Origin: an uncultured Alphaproteobacteria bacterium
GTDB lineage: Bacteria; Pseudomonadota; Alphaproteobacteria; UBA2966
Direction: 5' to 3'
Length of the DNA: 64,000 nucleotides
Assembly: GCA_958295725.1 (NCBI GenBank)
Contig: OY282368.1
Span: forward strand, 2,068,001 to 2,132,000
Shown here: one piece after another, positions 24,134-33,796 of the stretch
How positions within the stretch are numbered: the stretch's first letter is position 1
How the letters are laid out: each line of letters begins with the position of its first letter
Notes under the pieces: model-generated
Told to the model about the DNA's origin: nothing
Seen by the model: only the letters and a program-made list of their open reading frames with translations
Database searches by the model: none
Made by a program: the position numbers and the translations under genes

Positions 24134-25988
24134 CGACCGGGCGGTGGCGCATCTCGCCGAGCGCGAAGCGGTGTTCTCGCGCACCGATCTGCTGGCCGCC
24201 ATGCTCGCTTGGCGCCCCGGCGCGGTGGCGATCGGCGAGGCCGAGGACGCGGTAACACGATTGGAGAAGACCGGGACGTTACACGCCGCGAACCTGCCCG
24301 TCCCGGGAGACCCGCTCACCACCGACAAGGCGGTCGCCGACGAGAAGGAGACCGTCGCCCTGATGAACGCGGGCCGGGACCGGGGCGCCGCCGTCATGCA
24401 CGGCCGCGCCGTCGACAAGGCGCTGCGCAACGGACCCCTCACGGCCGGTCAGGAGGACGCGGTGAAGCTGATCCTGTCGGCGAAGGACCGGACGGTGGGC
24501 GTCCAGGGCTACACGGGGACCGGAAAGACCGCCATGCTGAACCGCGCCCGCGCGCTCCTGGAGAAGCGCGGGTTCGAGGTCAGGGGCCTCGCCCCGTCGG
24601 CCTCGGCCGCGCGCACCCTGGAGAACGAAGCCGGCATCCGGAGCGAGACCCTGCAACGGTTCCTCGCCCGCAACGCCGGCGTCGCCGAGGGACGGCTCAC
24701 GGCCAGGGGCGAACGCCAGATGCGCGCCGCGTTCAAGAAGACGGTTCTCGTGGTGGACGAGGGCTCGCTTGCCTCCACCGTCCAGGCCCGCGACCTACTC
24801 CGGATCGCCAATGTCTTGCGCATTCCCCGAGTCGTGCTGGTCGGCGACGAGAAGCAGCTCGATGCGGTGGACGCCGGCAAACCGTTCGGGCAGTTGCAGC
24901 GAGCGGGCCTGAAGACGGCGACCATGGACGAGATCATGCGCCAGCGCGACGCGGGTCTGAAGGCCGCTGTCGAGGCGAGCCTCGCGGGCGACGTGAAGAA
25001 GGCCTTCGAGAAGCTCGGTCCCAACGTCGCGGAGGTGAAGGCGGACAACATCGCCGGCGCGGCCGCCGCGCGCTGGCTGAAACTATCGGTCTCCGAGCGC
25101 GAGAACGCCGGGTTGATGGCCCCGAGCCACGCGCTGCGAGAGGAGATCAACGACATCATCCGGGACGGCGCGATCGCGGGACCGGCGCTGGGGACGGAGC
25201 GCCTGGTCTCGCGCGGCTACACCAACGCGGAGAAGGCGCTCGCCGCCAACTACGCGCCCGGCGACGTGGTTGCGTTCCACCGCGCCTACAAGCGACTCGG
25301 GGTCGGGAAGGGCGACGAGTTGCGCGTCGTCGGCATCGACCGGAGCGCTGACGCCGTGAAGCTGATGGGGAAGGACGGCGGGACCGTCTCCTGGGACCCC
25401 TACAGGCTTGCCGGCGGGACCGGCGGGGTCGAGGTCTATCGCTCCGACGCCATCGAGCTCCGCGCGGGCGATCGCATCCGATGGACCCGGAACGACGCGC
25501 GGCACGAGCTCGTCAACAGCGCCACGGCGGAGGTGGCTGCGGTAGGGGATCGGGCGGTGACGCTCCGCCTCGAGGACGGCCGGGTCCTCGACATGCGCAA
25601 GGACGATCCGCAACTGCGTCACGTCGACCGTGCCTGGGCGTCCACCGTCCATGCCTTCCAGGGCCGCACCGTCGATACCGTGATAGCGGCGATGGAAGCC
25701 AATCGCCCCCACCTGACCACGCAGAAGACACTCTACGTCGAGATCAGCCGGGCCCGCGACCGCGCCGAACTGGTGACCGACGACCGGGACGCGCTGCGCG
25801 AGCGGCTGGAGGCCGCCACCGGAGAGCGCGTCGCGGCGCTGGAAGCGGTCGAGCCCGAACGGGAAAAGAGCAGAGGGCCGGAACCCGCCCACGGCCGCGG
25901 CCGGGAGGAAGGTAGGTCGGAACCGGGACACCGGACGCCGGAGCCGGAGAAGGTTCGTGAGCCGCGCGAGGTCGAGATGGAGATGTAG
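24134..25988 (+). pseudogene. MobF-type relaxase/helicase, copy 1, N-terminal relaxase domain missing
   Basis: About 617 codons of the helicase half of a TraA/TrwC-type conjugative relaxase remain. Features are the Walker A GVQGYTGTGKTAML, a Walker B-like TVLVVDEGSLAS, VVLVGDEKQLDAV, the PRHLT-type C-terminal RecD motif LTTQKTLYVEISRARDRAELVT and a Pro/Glu-rich tail. Nothing equivalent to the HxH relaxase domain lies upstream, because MITE copy B abuts the first homologous base. The frame stays open back through the MITE to 23892, which would add a spurious N-terminus. It shares about 1 kb with copy 2 at 31216-32230 in inverted orientation. It could make helicase without nicking. Confidence 0.8.
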
Positions 25989-26090
25989 GCAAAGCCATGA
26001 GCCGGCCTGGACGCGCGTCGGAGAGGAAGCGGGCCCGCGGCGCACCCCGTACCGGACGTTCGTAAGCATGATTGACGAATGTAGTCACGA

Positions 26091-26456
26091 ATGACAACAT
26101 ACGATATGGGTAAGGATACACGACCGGTCGGTTGGATTCGGGCGGCGCGCAAGGTCTATGAAGGTTTTCCGGAGACCGTTCGAGAACGCGTCAACACGGC
26201 TTTGACCATTGCCGCGGAGGGCGGCAAGGCGGACATCGCCAAGCCGCTCAGGGGCCTGGGGTCGGGCGTGATGGAGATCGCGGTGCGTCATCGAACGGAC
26301 GCTTGGCGGGTTGTCTACGTTACCGAGATCGCCGGAAGGCTGTGGGTGCTGCATGCTTTTCGGAAGAAATCCAAAACGGGTGTCCAGACACCGAAAACGG
26401 AGATCGACCTCGTCCGGGCGCGTCTCGGGCGATTGAGGAAGGAACTGCTGCGATGA
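26091..26456 (+). CDS. RelE/HigB-type toxin (phage Gp49-like)
   Basis: This 121-residue protein shows the HigB/Gp49 pattern: VGWIRAARKVYEGFPETVRERV, then ADIAKPLRGLGSGVMEIAVRHRTDAWRVVY and LWVLHAFRKKSKTGVQTPKTEI. These are the signature strands of this ribosome-dependent mRNA interferase family, with the conserved Lys and Arg of FRKKS. The stop overlaps the next start as ATGA, so toxin and antitoxin are translationally coupled in the toxin-first order. Confidence 0.87.
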   Translation: MTTYDMGKDTRPVGWIRAARKVYEGFPETVRERVNTALTIAAEGGKADIAKPLRGLGSGVMEIAVRHRTDAWRVVYVTEIAGRLWVLHAFRKKSKTGVQTPKTEIDLVRARLGRLRKELLR

Positions 26457-26776
26457 AGGATGAGAACATCGAACTGGTCGAGGGAAGCGGTAACGTCTTT
26501 CGCGACTTCGGGGACCCCGAGGCCGATCTGAAGCAGGCCAAAGCCATCCTTGCGGCCCGGGTCATCTCCGTGCTGGACGAGCGCGGCCTCGGCGTGCGGA
26601 AGGCGGCAAGCGTGACCGGTTTCGCGGCCGCGGACTTTTCGCGCGTCCGAAACGCGGACCTCGGACGCTTCACCCTGGACCGGCTGATGAAGATGATCGG
26701 CGCCCTGGACGACCGCATAAGGGTGACGGTCCATGTCGGCCCGCGCGAAGCAAGCCAGGCGGGGATGGCGAAATAG
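26453..26776 (+). CDS. XRE-type antitoxin (HigA-like) of the RelE/HigB pair
   Basis: This 107-residue protein carries a helix-turn-helix DNA-binding domain of the HigA/XRE class: LKQAKAILAARVISVLDERGLGVRKAASVTG, then ADFSRVRNADLGRFTLDRLMKMI and RIRVTV. It begins inside the toxin stop codon (ATGA). By family rule it binds and neutralises the toxin and represses the shared promoter upstream of 26091. Both genes appear intact, unlike the HicAB pair. Confidence 0.85.
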   Translation: MKDENIELVEGSGNVFRDFGDPEADLKQAKAILAARVISVLDERGLGVRKAASVTGFAAADFSRVRNADLGRFTLDRLMKMIGALDDRIRVTVHVGPREASQAGMAK

Positions 26777-26832
26777 GGGAGTGGCGATCATGGACCTGGG
26801 ATGCAGGGAAGCCGCGCGCGTCGCTCGCGGCG

Positions 26833-27150
26833 GTGCATTCCGCCGAAGATCGCGAACGCGCGGAACTGGCGATCCGGGCGCACGACATCGTATTGGACAG
26901 GGGTGAAGCGTCTCTGGGCTCATGCGCTTCATCTGGACGACGCCTGGATGCTGTGCGGCCCGGACAAGGCGAGCCTTCGATTCGGGGGCCGGATGGGATT
27001 CCGCGAGGCGTTCGGGAGCAATGCCGGGCCGCCTTGGCCCGGCTGCGCTGGCGCGGCGACGACGGACGCGAACACGTCCTCCTCCCAACGCCGGCCGGTC
27101 ATACAACCCGGGCCGCCGAGACCTGGGGCGCGACGCCGCAGACCGCATGA
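26833..27150 (+). CDS. Hypothetical protein coupled to the next gene (weak)
   Basis: This 105-residue frame ends in an ATGA overlap with the gene at 27147, which is the main reason to believe it is coding. RERAELAIRAHDIVLDRG and RVREQCRAALARLRWRG-like helices are plausible, but no motif is recognised and the true start is unsure. Confidence 0.35.
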   Translation: MHSAEDRERAELAIRAHDIVLDRGEASLGSCASSGRRLDAVRPGQGEPSIRGPDGIPRGVREQCRAALARLRWRGDDGREHVLLPTPAGHTTRAAETWGATPQTA

Positions 27151-27557
27151 TCGCGAAGATCGGCGCCGCTCCACCTGACCTCACCGCCGCCGCCGGCCAT
27201 CCCTGGCGCAACCCGATCTCCCGCCGCCGCCGCCAGAGCCGACCCGACGCCGGCGACTGGCCCGTCGCCACGATGCCCGGCCGTATCCTCGCGGCGATCG
27301 GCGGCAGATCGCCCACCGTCCGCGTATCCGCTTGGCAGGCCGCCAAGCAGGCCGATCGTCATCCCGACCTCGCGCCCGAGGAGTACGCCCGTGTCCAATG
27401 TATCCTCGACGGGTGCGAGGCGTTCCGGGGGCGCGCCCATCACACCACGGCCTTCCTCGAGACCAACGGCCGCTTCTGGCGCGCCGTCCTCAAGGCGACC
27501 GCCGACGGATCGGAGACCGGTCTCGCCAGCCTGCACAAGGCGAAGCCACGCGATTGA
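27147..27557 (+). CDS. Hypothetical protein, possibly phage- or plasmid-derived
   Basis: In this 136-residue protein the first 45 residues are Arg/Pro-rich. The rest (VRVSAWQAAKQADRHPDL, EYARVQCILDGCEAF and TTAFLETNGRFWRAVLKATADGSETGLASLHKAKPRD) is well structured and ends in a form that reminds me of proteins bearing a small C-terminal nuclease-like domain in phage and plasmid contexts, but I cannot name a family. It starts within the stop of the preceding frame (ATGA). Confidence 0.5.
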   Translation: MIAKIGAAPPDLTAAAGHPWRNPISRRRRQSRPDAGDWPVATMPGRILAAIGGRSPTVRVSAWQAAKQADRHPDLAPEEYARVQCILDGCEAFRGRAHHTTAFLETNGRFWRAVLKATADGSETGLASLHKAKPRD

Positions 27558-27579
27558 GCCGCCGCGCGGCGGCGGCATC

Positions 27580-27666
27580 GGCGTCGCTCAACCCCTGGCG
27601 CCGGATGCCTCGCCAACGGCGGACGGCGCCGCGTGTAATCTGCCGCGGCAGGCCGAAGGTCTGCAT
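27580..27666 (-). pseudogene. N-terminal relic of IS481-like transposase
   Basis: The ATG at 27666 starts MQTFGLPRQITRG followed by AVRRWRGIRRQGLSDA. The same opening is found in the internally deleted element at 29077, which has about 60 extra bases between the two blocks. Only this N-terminal piece is left here. Confidence 0.65.
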
Positions 27667-27750
27667 GGGGGGGCCTCCTTCACGACGAGCGGCGGGACTA
27701 TCTCCACGCGACCCTCCGCCGCGCCGGCGCCGGAAGGTTCCCGGACGGGC

Positions 27751-28649
27751 TCAGCCCGCCGCGCGCGCGTAGGCGACGCCGGCCTCGTCGAGAAGCGCCA
27801 GGATGGATTCCGCGTGGACGCCCACGCCCACGTTGAGAAACTGGTGCGCCACCGGCCCTTTCGGTTGCCCCGGGGGCGCGGGCGGAAGCCAAGCGGCAGG
27901 TGGCGCGTATGCGACTGGATCGCCCAGACCGCGCCGCCGACGTCGAACACCGGCCCGCCGCTCTGCCCCTGGAGGCCCGGCGACGAGGTCTCGATGTACT
28001 TTCCCGGCGCGGCGGTTCCGTCGGCGGCGTCCGTCCCGGGCGGCGGCGCCGACAGGAACCGCGTCAGCATCCCCTCGATCGGGAAAAGCGGGATCGGGAA
28101 CGCCTCCGGCGGCAGGACGAACGCGCCCCGCGCCTCGTCCCAGGCGGGCGCGATCTCGTGGAACGAAAAGCCGAGCCGGCACAGGCTGCGGCCCGGCGCG
28201 TAGTCCGCGTCGGGCGCCTTGAACGCGGGATAATGCGCGACGCCCGCCGGGTCGAACGGCTCCAGCCGTCCCAACGCCAGATCGGAGGCCGGCATCAGGC
28301 GCACGTCCCTCAGCACCGCGCCGTCCGTCCCCCACCAGGCCGAGCAGTCGCGCGCCGAGTCCGGCGGAGGGATGTCGATATGGCGCAGCTTGCGCTTGCG
28401 CGCCTTGTCGAAGGAAGCCGTCGCCTGCTCCAGGTCGCGCGCTTCCGCGCGGTAGGCGCGGAACCGGCCCGCCTCGTCCTCGAAGCGGCGGAGCAGGTCG
28501 AGACCGTGCGCCGCGGTCAGCACCCAGCCGTCGCGGTTGACGACCGTGCAGGCGGCCACGACGCCGCGGCAATCCCCGCGCGCGGTACGGGTCGAAATCA
28601 CCACCGGCCGCGTGAAGGCGCTAGCGAGGCGGAAGGCATGGACGAACAT
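27751..28649 (-). pseudogene. Trypsin-like serine protease, 3' frameshift
   Basis: About 300 codons remain. The catalytic triad segments are all present: GWVLTAAHGLD (His), SDLALGRLEPF (Asp) and QGQSGGPVFDVGG (Ser), with AVWAIQSHTRHLPLGF after it. From about 27885 the family-like end (PVAHQFLNVGVGVHAESILALLDEAGV) is in a different frame, so an indel near 27880-27895 breaks the gene, unless it is a sequencing error. No clear signal peptide is seen at the ATG at 28649, so it is likely cytoplasmic. Similar stand-alone trypsin folds occur in defence and stress modules, but the role here is unknown. Confidence 0.7.
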
Positions 28650-28677
28650 CACGGCGTTTATAGAGGCCCGTGGCGCT

Positions 28678-28978
28678 ATGGAGAAAGCCCCGGCGCGCAT
28701 CGCCGCCGCACCGGCCCAATACCCCGAGGCCGCGTGACGGCGCCACCTCCCCCACGGCCGCGGGCGGGGCCGCTACTGGGTCGCCGGCGACCTCCTCGAC
28801 CTCATCCGCCATCGCATCGGCGCCGGGACGCCGCGCCCCGCCCTCGACGAAGCCCGCGCCTTCCTCACCCTGCCGCGGGACCTCGGGGCGGCCGTCGGCC
28901 GGACGTTCGCGGTCGGGCGTACCATCCGCCGCCGGGAGCGTGCGGGATGGATGGGACGGCGGCGGGCGGACCATGCGC
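28678..28978 (+). pseudogene. Conjugal DNA primase-like relic with in-frame stop
   Basis: AAPAQYPEAA, then a TGA at 28735, then RRHLPHGRGRGRYWVAGD, GDLLDLIRHRIG and ALDEARAFLTLP all read in one frame. HxLPxGRxxGRYW is typical of the zinc-finger/toprim primases of alphaproteobacterial conjugative elements. The stop and the small size show decay, and the piece ends exactly where the IS481-derived element begins at 28979. Confidence 0.5.
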
Positions 28979-29507
28979 TGTCCTGGTTCAGACAGATGTG
29001 AGACGCGGCCCTTGATGTAGGGGTGGGGGTCTCCGACGCTGTTGGTGCTGAACAAGCAGCGTGAAGGAGACCCCCCATGCAGACCTTCGGCCTGCCGCGA
29101 CGGATTACACGAGGAACCGCCCTGGCGTCGCGTCCTTGCGACGCGGAGCATAGCGAAGCGGCGCCAAGGCGCGATGCCGTCCGCCGTTGGCGCGGTGCCC
29201 GGCGCCGGGGGTTGAGCGCCGCCGCCAATGGACGCCCGCCCTGGTCGCGGCGGTCCGACGGATGCCCGAGGACTACCCGATGTGGGGCAAGGCCAAGATC
29301 GCCGTCCTGCTCCGACGCCACGGGCACGCGGTATGGGACCTGCCCAACGACGACCTCGACGACATCAACCGATGGATCGACGCCTTCGCCGACGCGTTTA
29401 ACACCTTCAGACCGCACCAAGCACTCGACGGACACCCCCCCGCCGAGTACCTTGCCAGACACACAGCCGAAGACCCCCCTCCGTCTCATATGCTCTGAAC
29501 CAGGGCA
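28979..29507 (+). mobile_element. Internally deleted IS481-like element (529 bp)
   Basis: It is bounded by TGTCCTGGTTCAGAC at the left and GAACCAGGGCA at the right. Inside, a transposase start at 29077 with a GAAGGAG site (MQTFGLPRRITRG) is followed by WGKAKIAVLLRRHGHAVWDLPNDD, which fuses the N-terminal third of the transposase directly to the C-terminal NRWIDAFADAFNTFRPHQAL. The whole DDE core between them is deleted. A frame change separates the first and last blocks. Confidence 0.8.
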
Positions 29508-29819
29508 CTCGATTGCAACACCACGGTCAAGCCGCTATTATGGCCACCAAGGGGCGGTGGTGAGCTGCAACCCGAAGAAGCTGGGCCGTCAACCTTGGGG
29601 CTCCCACTGCCTCGTATCGTGCTGGCCGGCTCAAATTGACCCCGAGAAACGGCATCAGCCGCCCCCAGCTGCCGAATCTAGGTTCATTCCGAAACAGACA
29701 CTTAGGGGACGAAATCGCATGTCCGGCAAAGCGAAAGCCGAAGCTGAATTTGACGTAAGAGCGGCGGCCCGAGTGCCCGGTGATGCAGGGACTCTGTTTC
29801 CCGAGGCTATAATCTCGCC
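29508..29819. other. Gap with no recognised gene
   Basis: These 312 bases are of mixed composition, less GC-rich than the flanks. I see no RNA gene or repeat. A promoter for the gene at 29820 should lie in the last 100 bases. Confidence 0.3.
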
Positions 29820-31215
29820 ATGAGATACCTGATGATCGTAAACTCGGAATTGAACCATCTGGCCCCCGCTACGGACTTTCGCGAATTCATGCGGGCCTAC
29901 GAAAACAACGAACTCCTCTGTCGAACAATTGGGCAATGCAGATCTTCTGTACAGCGCGACGCAGACCTGCTGTGCATTGAAGGAGTGGACGGGCGCGCAA
30001 CGATCTTCACCGCCACTGTGGACACCGAAGCGCGTTACTTCGAGGGAGGAGGGGAGAGCACTGTATGGGTGCCGTGGGCCGCACTGCCCGATCGGGCGCG
30101 GCAGCAGAGTTTCCGCTTGGTGAGCGAAAACAGCTCCAAGACCGCCTACTACAAGCGGTCGGACAAAGCTCGGATATGGCTCCCCGACGGGATCCTCGAA
30201 CTTGTCAGCGGGGGCGGACTCTTCGAACAAAGTAGCGCGCCTTCCGAGTCCGGTACGGCGGTTCCGGTGCTAAACGTCCGTATCGGGGGACCGCCGGGCG
30301 AGAAGGATGTCGAAAAGCTGCAAGCGCCCAGGATACTGCTTAACCCATTGGTGTTCGAACTCGATACCATGACGGGGATCCAGGAAAAAGAAAATGGATT
30401 ACTGGCAAAGATTGCGACGAAGGCAGAGGTAGATTTCCATCCCGAGCTCGCGCCAGCTGACTGGCTTCGGACCAGGATTCACGCCTCGCTTGCGAGGGAG
30501 TGGGTTGAGCGGCCCGCACGCGGATCAGTCATGCTTTCGGTCCTCCTCGGGCCGAAGGCGGGCACTGGGCGCAAACCATGGGAAATGGCGCTTGCGTTCC
30601 CTGTGCTGGATGCGCTCCACGGGCACTTCGACGTACGGCTTGAGAAGGCCGGGACGATGGAGGTCGAATGGCGAGATGGAGAGGCAGCGGACGGAGATCC
30701 CCTCGTTGCGTACGCCGGTGAGGTGCTGGGAGCGAAATTGGGGCCCGGCCGAGCGGGCATCGCCGTGCCGGAGGAGAGCATGCTGAGGGAGGCGAAGCCG
30801 GCTCAGATCGAGGAGAGCGAGTTCAAATCCGTGATGGGGACCTGTCTCGACGTGACCGGAGGGAGTCTCGCTGGACTGGCGGCAAGGGTAGGGAAGATCA
30901 CCGGCATCGAGCGCAAAATCCTTGAGAAGGAATTGGAAGACGTGAGGGACCGCGCGCAGGACGTTATTGGGCGATGGTGTAAGAATCATGTGCAGCCCCG
31001 GTCGAGGATCGGGATCAGTCTCCCGGAACCGCCGGCATGGATCGGGGACACAGGTTGGAGCTCGGACACGAGGGTTGACTTGAGGGGCGGCGACCGCCGC
31101 GACCTGCCGCGCGGCCGCGCGGCTATATGGTGGCTTCGCCTGCTGGAACCGGATGACGAATTCGTCGAAGTCGAAAGGCTCGAGGCGCACGGCCCGAGAT
31201 GGAAGTCCCAGTTCG
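29820..31215 (+). CDS. Hypothetical protein, 3' end replaced by inverted relaxase sequence
   Basis: About 465 codons precede the junction at about 31216; the frame then continues to 31844 antisense to the relaxase copy. The coding part has no signal peptide, membrane span or known motif. It has moderate GC and a balanced composition: MRYLMIVNSELNHLAPATDF, WVPWAALPDRARQQSFRLV, ARIWLPDGILELVSGGGLF, and a long Lys/Glu-rich helix near EKELEDVRDRAQDVIGRWC. The natural C-terminus is probably lost. The function is unknown. Confidence 0.55.
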
Positions 31216-32573
31216 CGCAGCGCGTGGCTCGGGGCCATCAGCCCGGCGTTCTCGCGTTCGGAGGCCGAGAGTCGGAGCCAGCGCGCGGCGGCCGCGCCGG
31301 CGAGATTGTCGGCCTTCACCTCCGCCACGTTGGGACCGAGCTTCTCGAACGCCCTGCGCACGTCGCCCGCGAGGCTCGCCTCGACGGCGGCCTTCAGACC
31401 CGCGTCGCGCTGGCGCATGATCTCGTCCATGGTCGCCGTCTTCAGGCCCGCGCGCTGCAACTGCGCGAAGGGCTTGCCGGCATCGACGGCATCGAGCTGC
31501 TTCTCGTCGCCGACCAGCACGACGCGCGGAATGCGAGGGTGTCGGCGATCCGCAGGAGATCGCGGGCCTGGACGGTGGAGGCGAGCGAGCCTTCGTCCAC
31601 TACCAGCACCGTCTTCCGAAACGCGGCGCGCATCCGGCGCTCGCCCCTGGCCGTGAGCCGTTCTTCGGCGACGCCGGCGTTGCGGGCGAGGAACCGTTGC
31701 AGGGTCTCGCTCCGGATGCCGGCTTCGTTCTCCAGGGTGCGCGCGGCCGAGGCCGACGGGGCGAGGCCCTTGACCTCGAACCCGCGCTTCTCCAGGAGCG
31801 CGCGGGCGCGGTTCAGCATGGCGGTCTTGCCGGTTCCCGCGTAGCCCTGGACGCCCACCGTCCGGTCCTTCCCGGACAGGATCGACTTCACCGCGTCCTT
31901 CTGCCCGGCCGTGAGGGGTCCGTTGCGCAGCGCCTTGTCGACGGCGCGGCCGCGCATCACGGCGGCGCCCCGGTCCCGGCCCGTGCGCATCAGGGCGATA
32001 GTCTCCTTCTCGTCGGCGATAGCCTTGTCGGTGGTGAGCGGGTCTCCCGGGACGGGCAGGTTCGCGGCGTGCAACGTCCCGGCCTCCTCCAACCGCGTTA
32101 CCGCGTCCTCGGCCTCGCCGATCGCCACCGCGCCGGGACGCCAGGCGAGCATGGCGGCCAGAAGGTCGGTGCGCGAGAACACCGCTTCGCGCTCGGCGAG
32201 ATGCGCCACCGCCCACGCCGCGGCCCGGTCGGCCTCGGCGGCCTTCCCCGAACCCTGCCAGTCCCCGGAAAGGCCGGCGGCGGCGCGGCCGGCCTCTCTG
32301 CCGGTCTCCCATGGCACGGCTTCCGCGGCAAGCGTCCGCGCATCGAAGCCGAGACCGGCTGCTTGTTTTTCCCGACTCTCCCGAAGCGTGTCCTTGTCGA
32401 CGTCGCGCTTGTGGGCGCGGGTCATCAGCGCCGCGCGCTGGGCGAGACCCTGATTCCCGGCAGGGTCGCCGAGACCGTACTTCGCCATCGCCGCCTCGAT
32501 CTCGGCGCGCCGCGTCGAGAACGCCTCGATGGTCGCGCGCGGGACTCCGGCGATCTCGAAGCGCCCGTCGGCG
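31216..32573 (-). pseudogene. MobF-type relaxase, copy 2, middle part (C-terminus lost, frameshifted)
   Basis: This continues the relaxase N-terminus at 33797 after an intervening IS630 element. It reads YADGRFEIAGVPRATIEAFS, the helicase linker (AHLAEREAVFSRTDLLAAML) and Walker A GVQGYAGTGKTAML. A one-base loss near 31536 moves VVLVGDEKQLDAV into another frame relative to copy 1. Homology ends at SHALRE (about 31216), after which the DNA is unrelated, so the last third is missing. It shares about 1 kb with copy 1 in inverted orientation. Confidence 0.8.
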
Positions 32574-32575
32574 TA

Positions 32576-33794
32576 GTGTCGTGTCACACATGATACGTCG
32601 TATTTTTGATGGTAGCTTTCTCGTCGTCCAGCGACGGCGAGGAGGTTGGCATGAAGCGTTACGTGGTGACTTTGGAGAAGGAGGAGCGGGACGAGCTCGC
32701 GGGGATCACGCGCAAGGGTTCGCATCAATCTCAGAGGGTGATCAACGCGCTGGTCCTGCTCAACTGCGACGAAGGCGAGTTCAACGAGCACCGGGCGCGC
32801 GGGGAGGCCATTGCCGGGATCCTGCGCATCAGTGCGCGCAAGGTGGATCGGGTCAAGAAGCGTTTCGTCGAGGAGGGCATGGAGGCGGCGCTCGGCGGTC
32901 GGCAGGGTCGCCGTCCCAGCTACGTGTGCAAGGCAGACGGCGCGTTCGAGGCGCGCTTGGTGGCGCTGAGTTGCGCCGAGCCGCCGGAGGGCCGCTCGCA
33001 GTGGTCGCTGCGGTTGCTGGCGGACCGCGCCGTGGAACTCGGCCACATCGACAGTGTGTCGCACGAGACGGTGCGCCGGGTTCTAAAAAAAACGCAATCA
33101 AGCCGTGGCGGCGCGTCGGCTGGGTGATCCCCCCACAGGGCAACGCGGACTTCGCGGCGGCGATGGAGAGGGTTCTCGACGTCTACCGGCGTCCCTACGA
33201 TGCGGCCTTTCCCGTGGTGTGCATGGACGAGACGCCCCGGCAACTGATCGGCGAGACGCGGAAACCGGTTCCGGCAGCACCGGGGCGGCCGACGCGCGAA
33301 GACTACGAGTATCGGCGCTGCGGAAGCTGCAACGTGTTCATGGCAACCGAACCCCTGGCCGGGCGGCGCATGACCAAGGTGACGGCGCGCAGAACCAAAA
33401 CCGACTGGGCGCTCTTCCTCAACGACATTGCCGAGCGCCACCCCGGCGCCAAGAGAATCACACTGGTGATGGACAACCTGAACACCCACCGCCCCGGTGC
33501 CTTGTACGAGGCCTTTCCGCCGGCCGAGGCCAAGGCCCTGTGGGACCGCTTCGAGTTCGTCTACACGCCCAAACACGGCAGTTGGCTCAACGTCGCCGAG
33601 GTCGAACTCAACGTCATGATCCGTCAGTGCCTCAACCGCCGCATCGCCTCCCTCAAGGTCCTGCGCAACGAGGTCGCAGCCTGGCAGGCGTCCCGAGACC
33701 GCATCCAGGCCAAGGTCAACTGGCAGTTCACTATGGACGATGCCCGCGTGAACCTCAAACGCCTTTATCCGACACTCGATGAATGACAGAACAC
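32576..33794 (+). mobile_element. IS630-family insertion sequence inserted in the relaxase gene
   Basis: The element is 1,219 bp and lies between duplicated TA dinucleotides (32574-32575 and 33795-33796), the target rule of the IS630/Tc1-mariner group. Its ends, GTGTCGTGTCAC and the inverse of the right end GTGTTCTGTCAT, match at 9 of 12 positions. Removing it with one TA rejoins GYRIEKT to YADGRFE in frame. Confidence 0.87.
32651..33786 (+). CDS. IS630-family transposase made by -1 frameshifting
   Basis: Two overlapping frames encode it. The first (32651-33127) has an N-terminal helix-turn-helix (GEAIAGILRISARKVDRVKKRF). The second, read to 33786, has the DDE core: VVCMDETPRQL (Asp), TLVMDNLNTHRPGALYE (Asp), and TPKHGSWLNVAEVELNVM (Glu). 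They join at a run of eight A (33085-33092) after CTA, where a -1 slip gives an uninterrupted protein of about 378 residues. The start has a GGAGG site five bases upstream. All catalytic residues are present, so this copy may be active. Confidence 0.87.
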
Positions 33795-33796
33795 TA

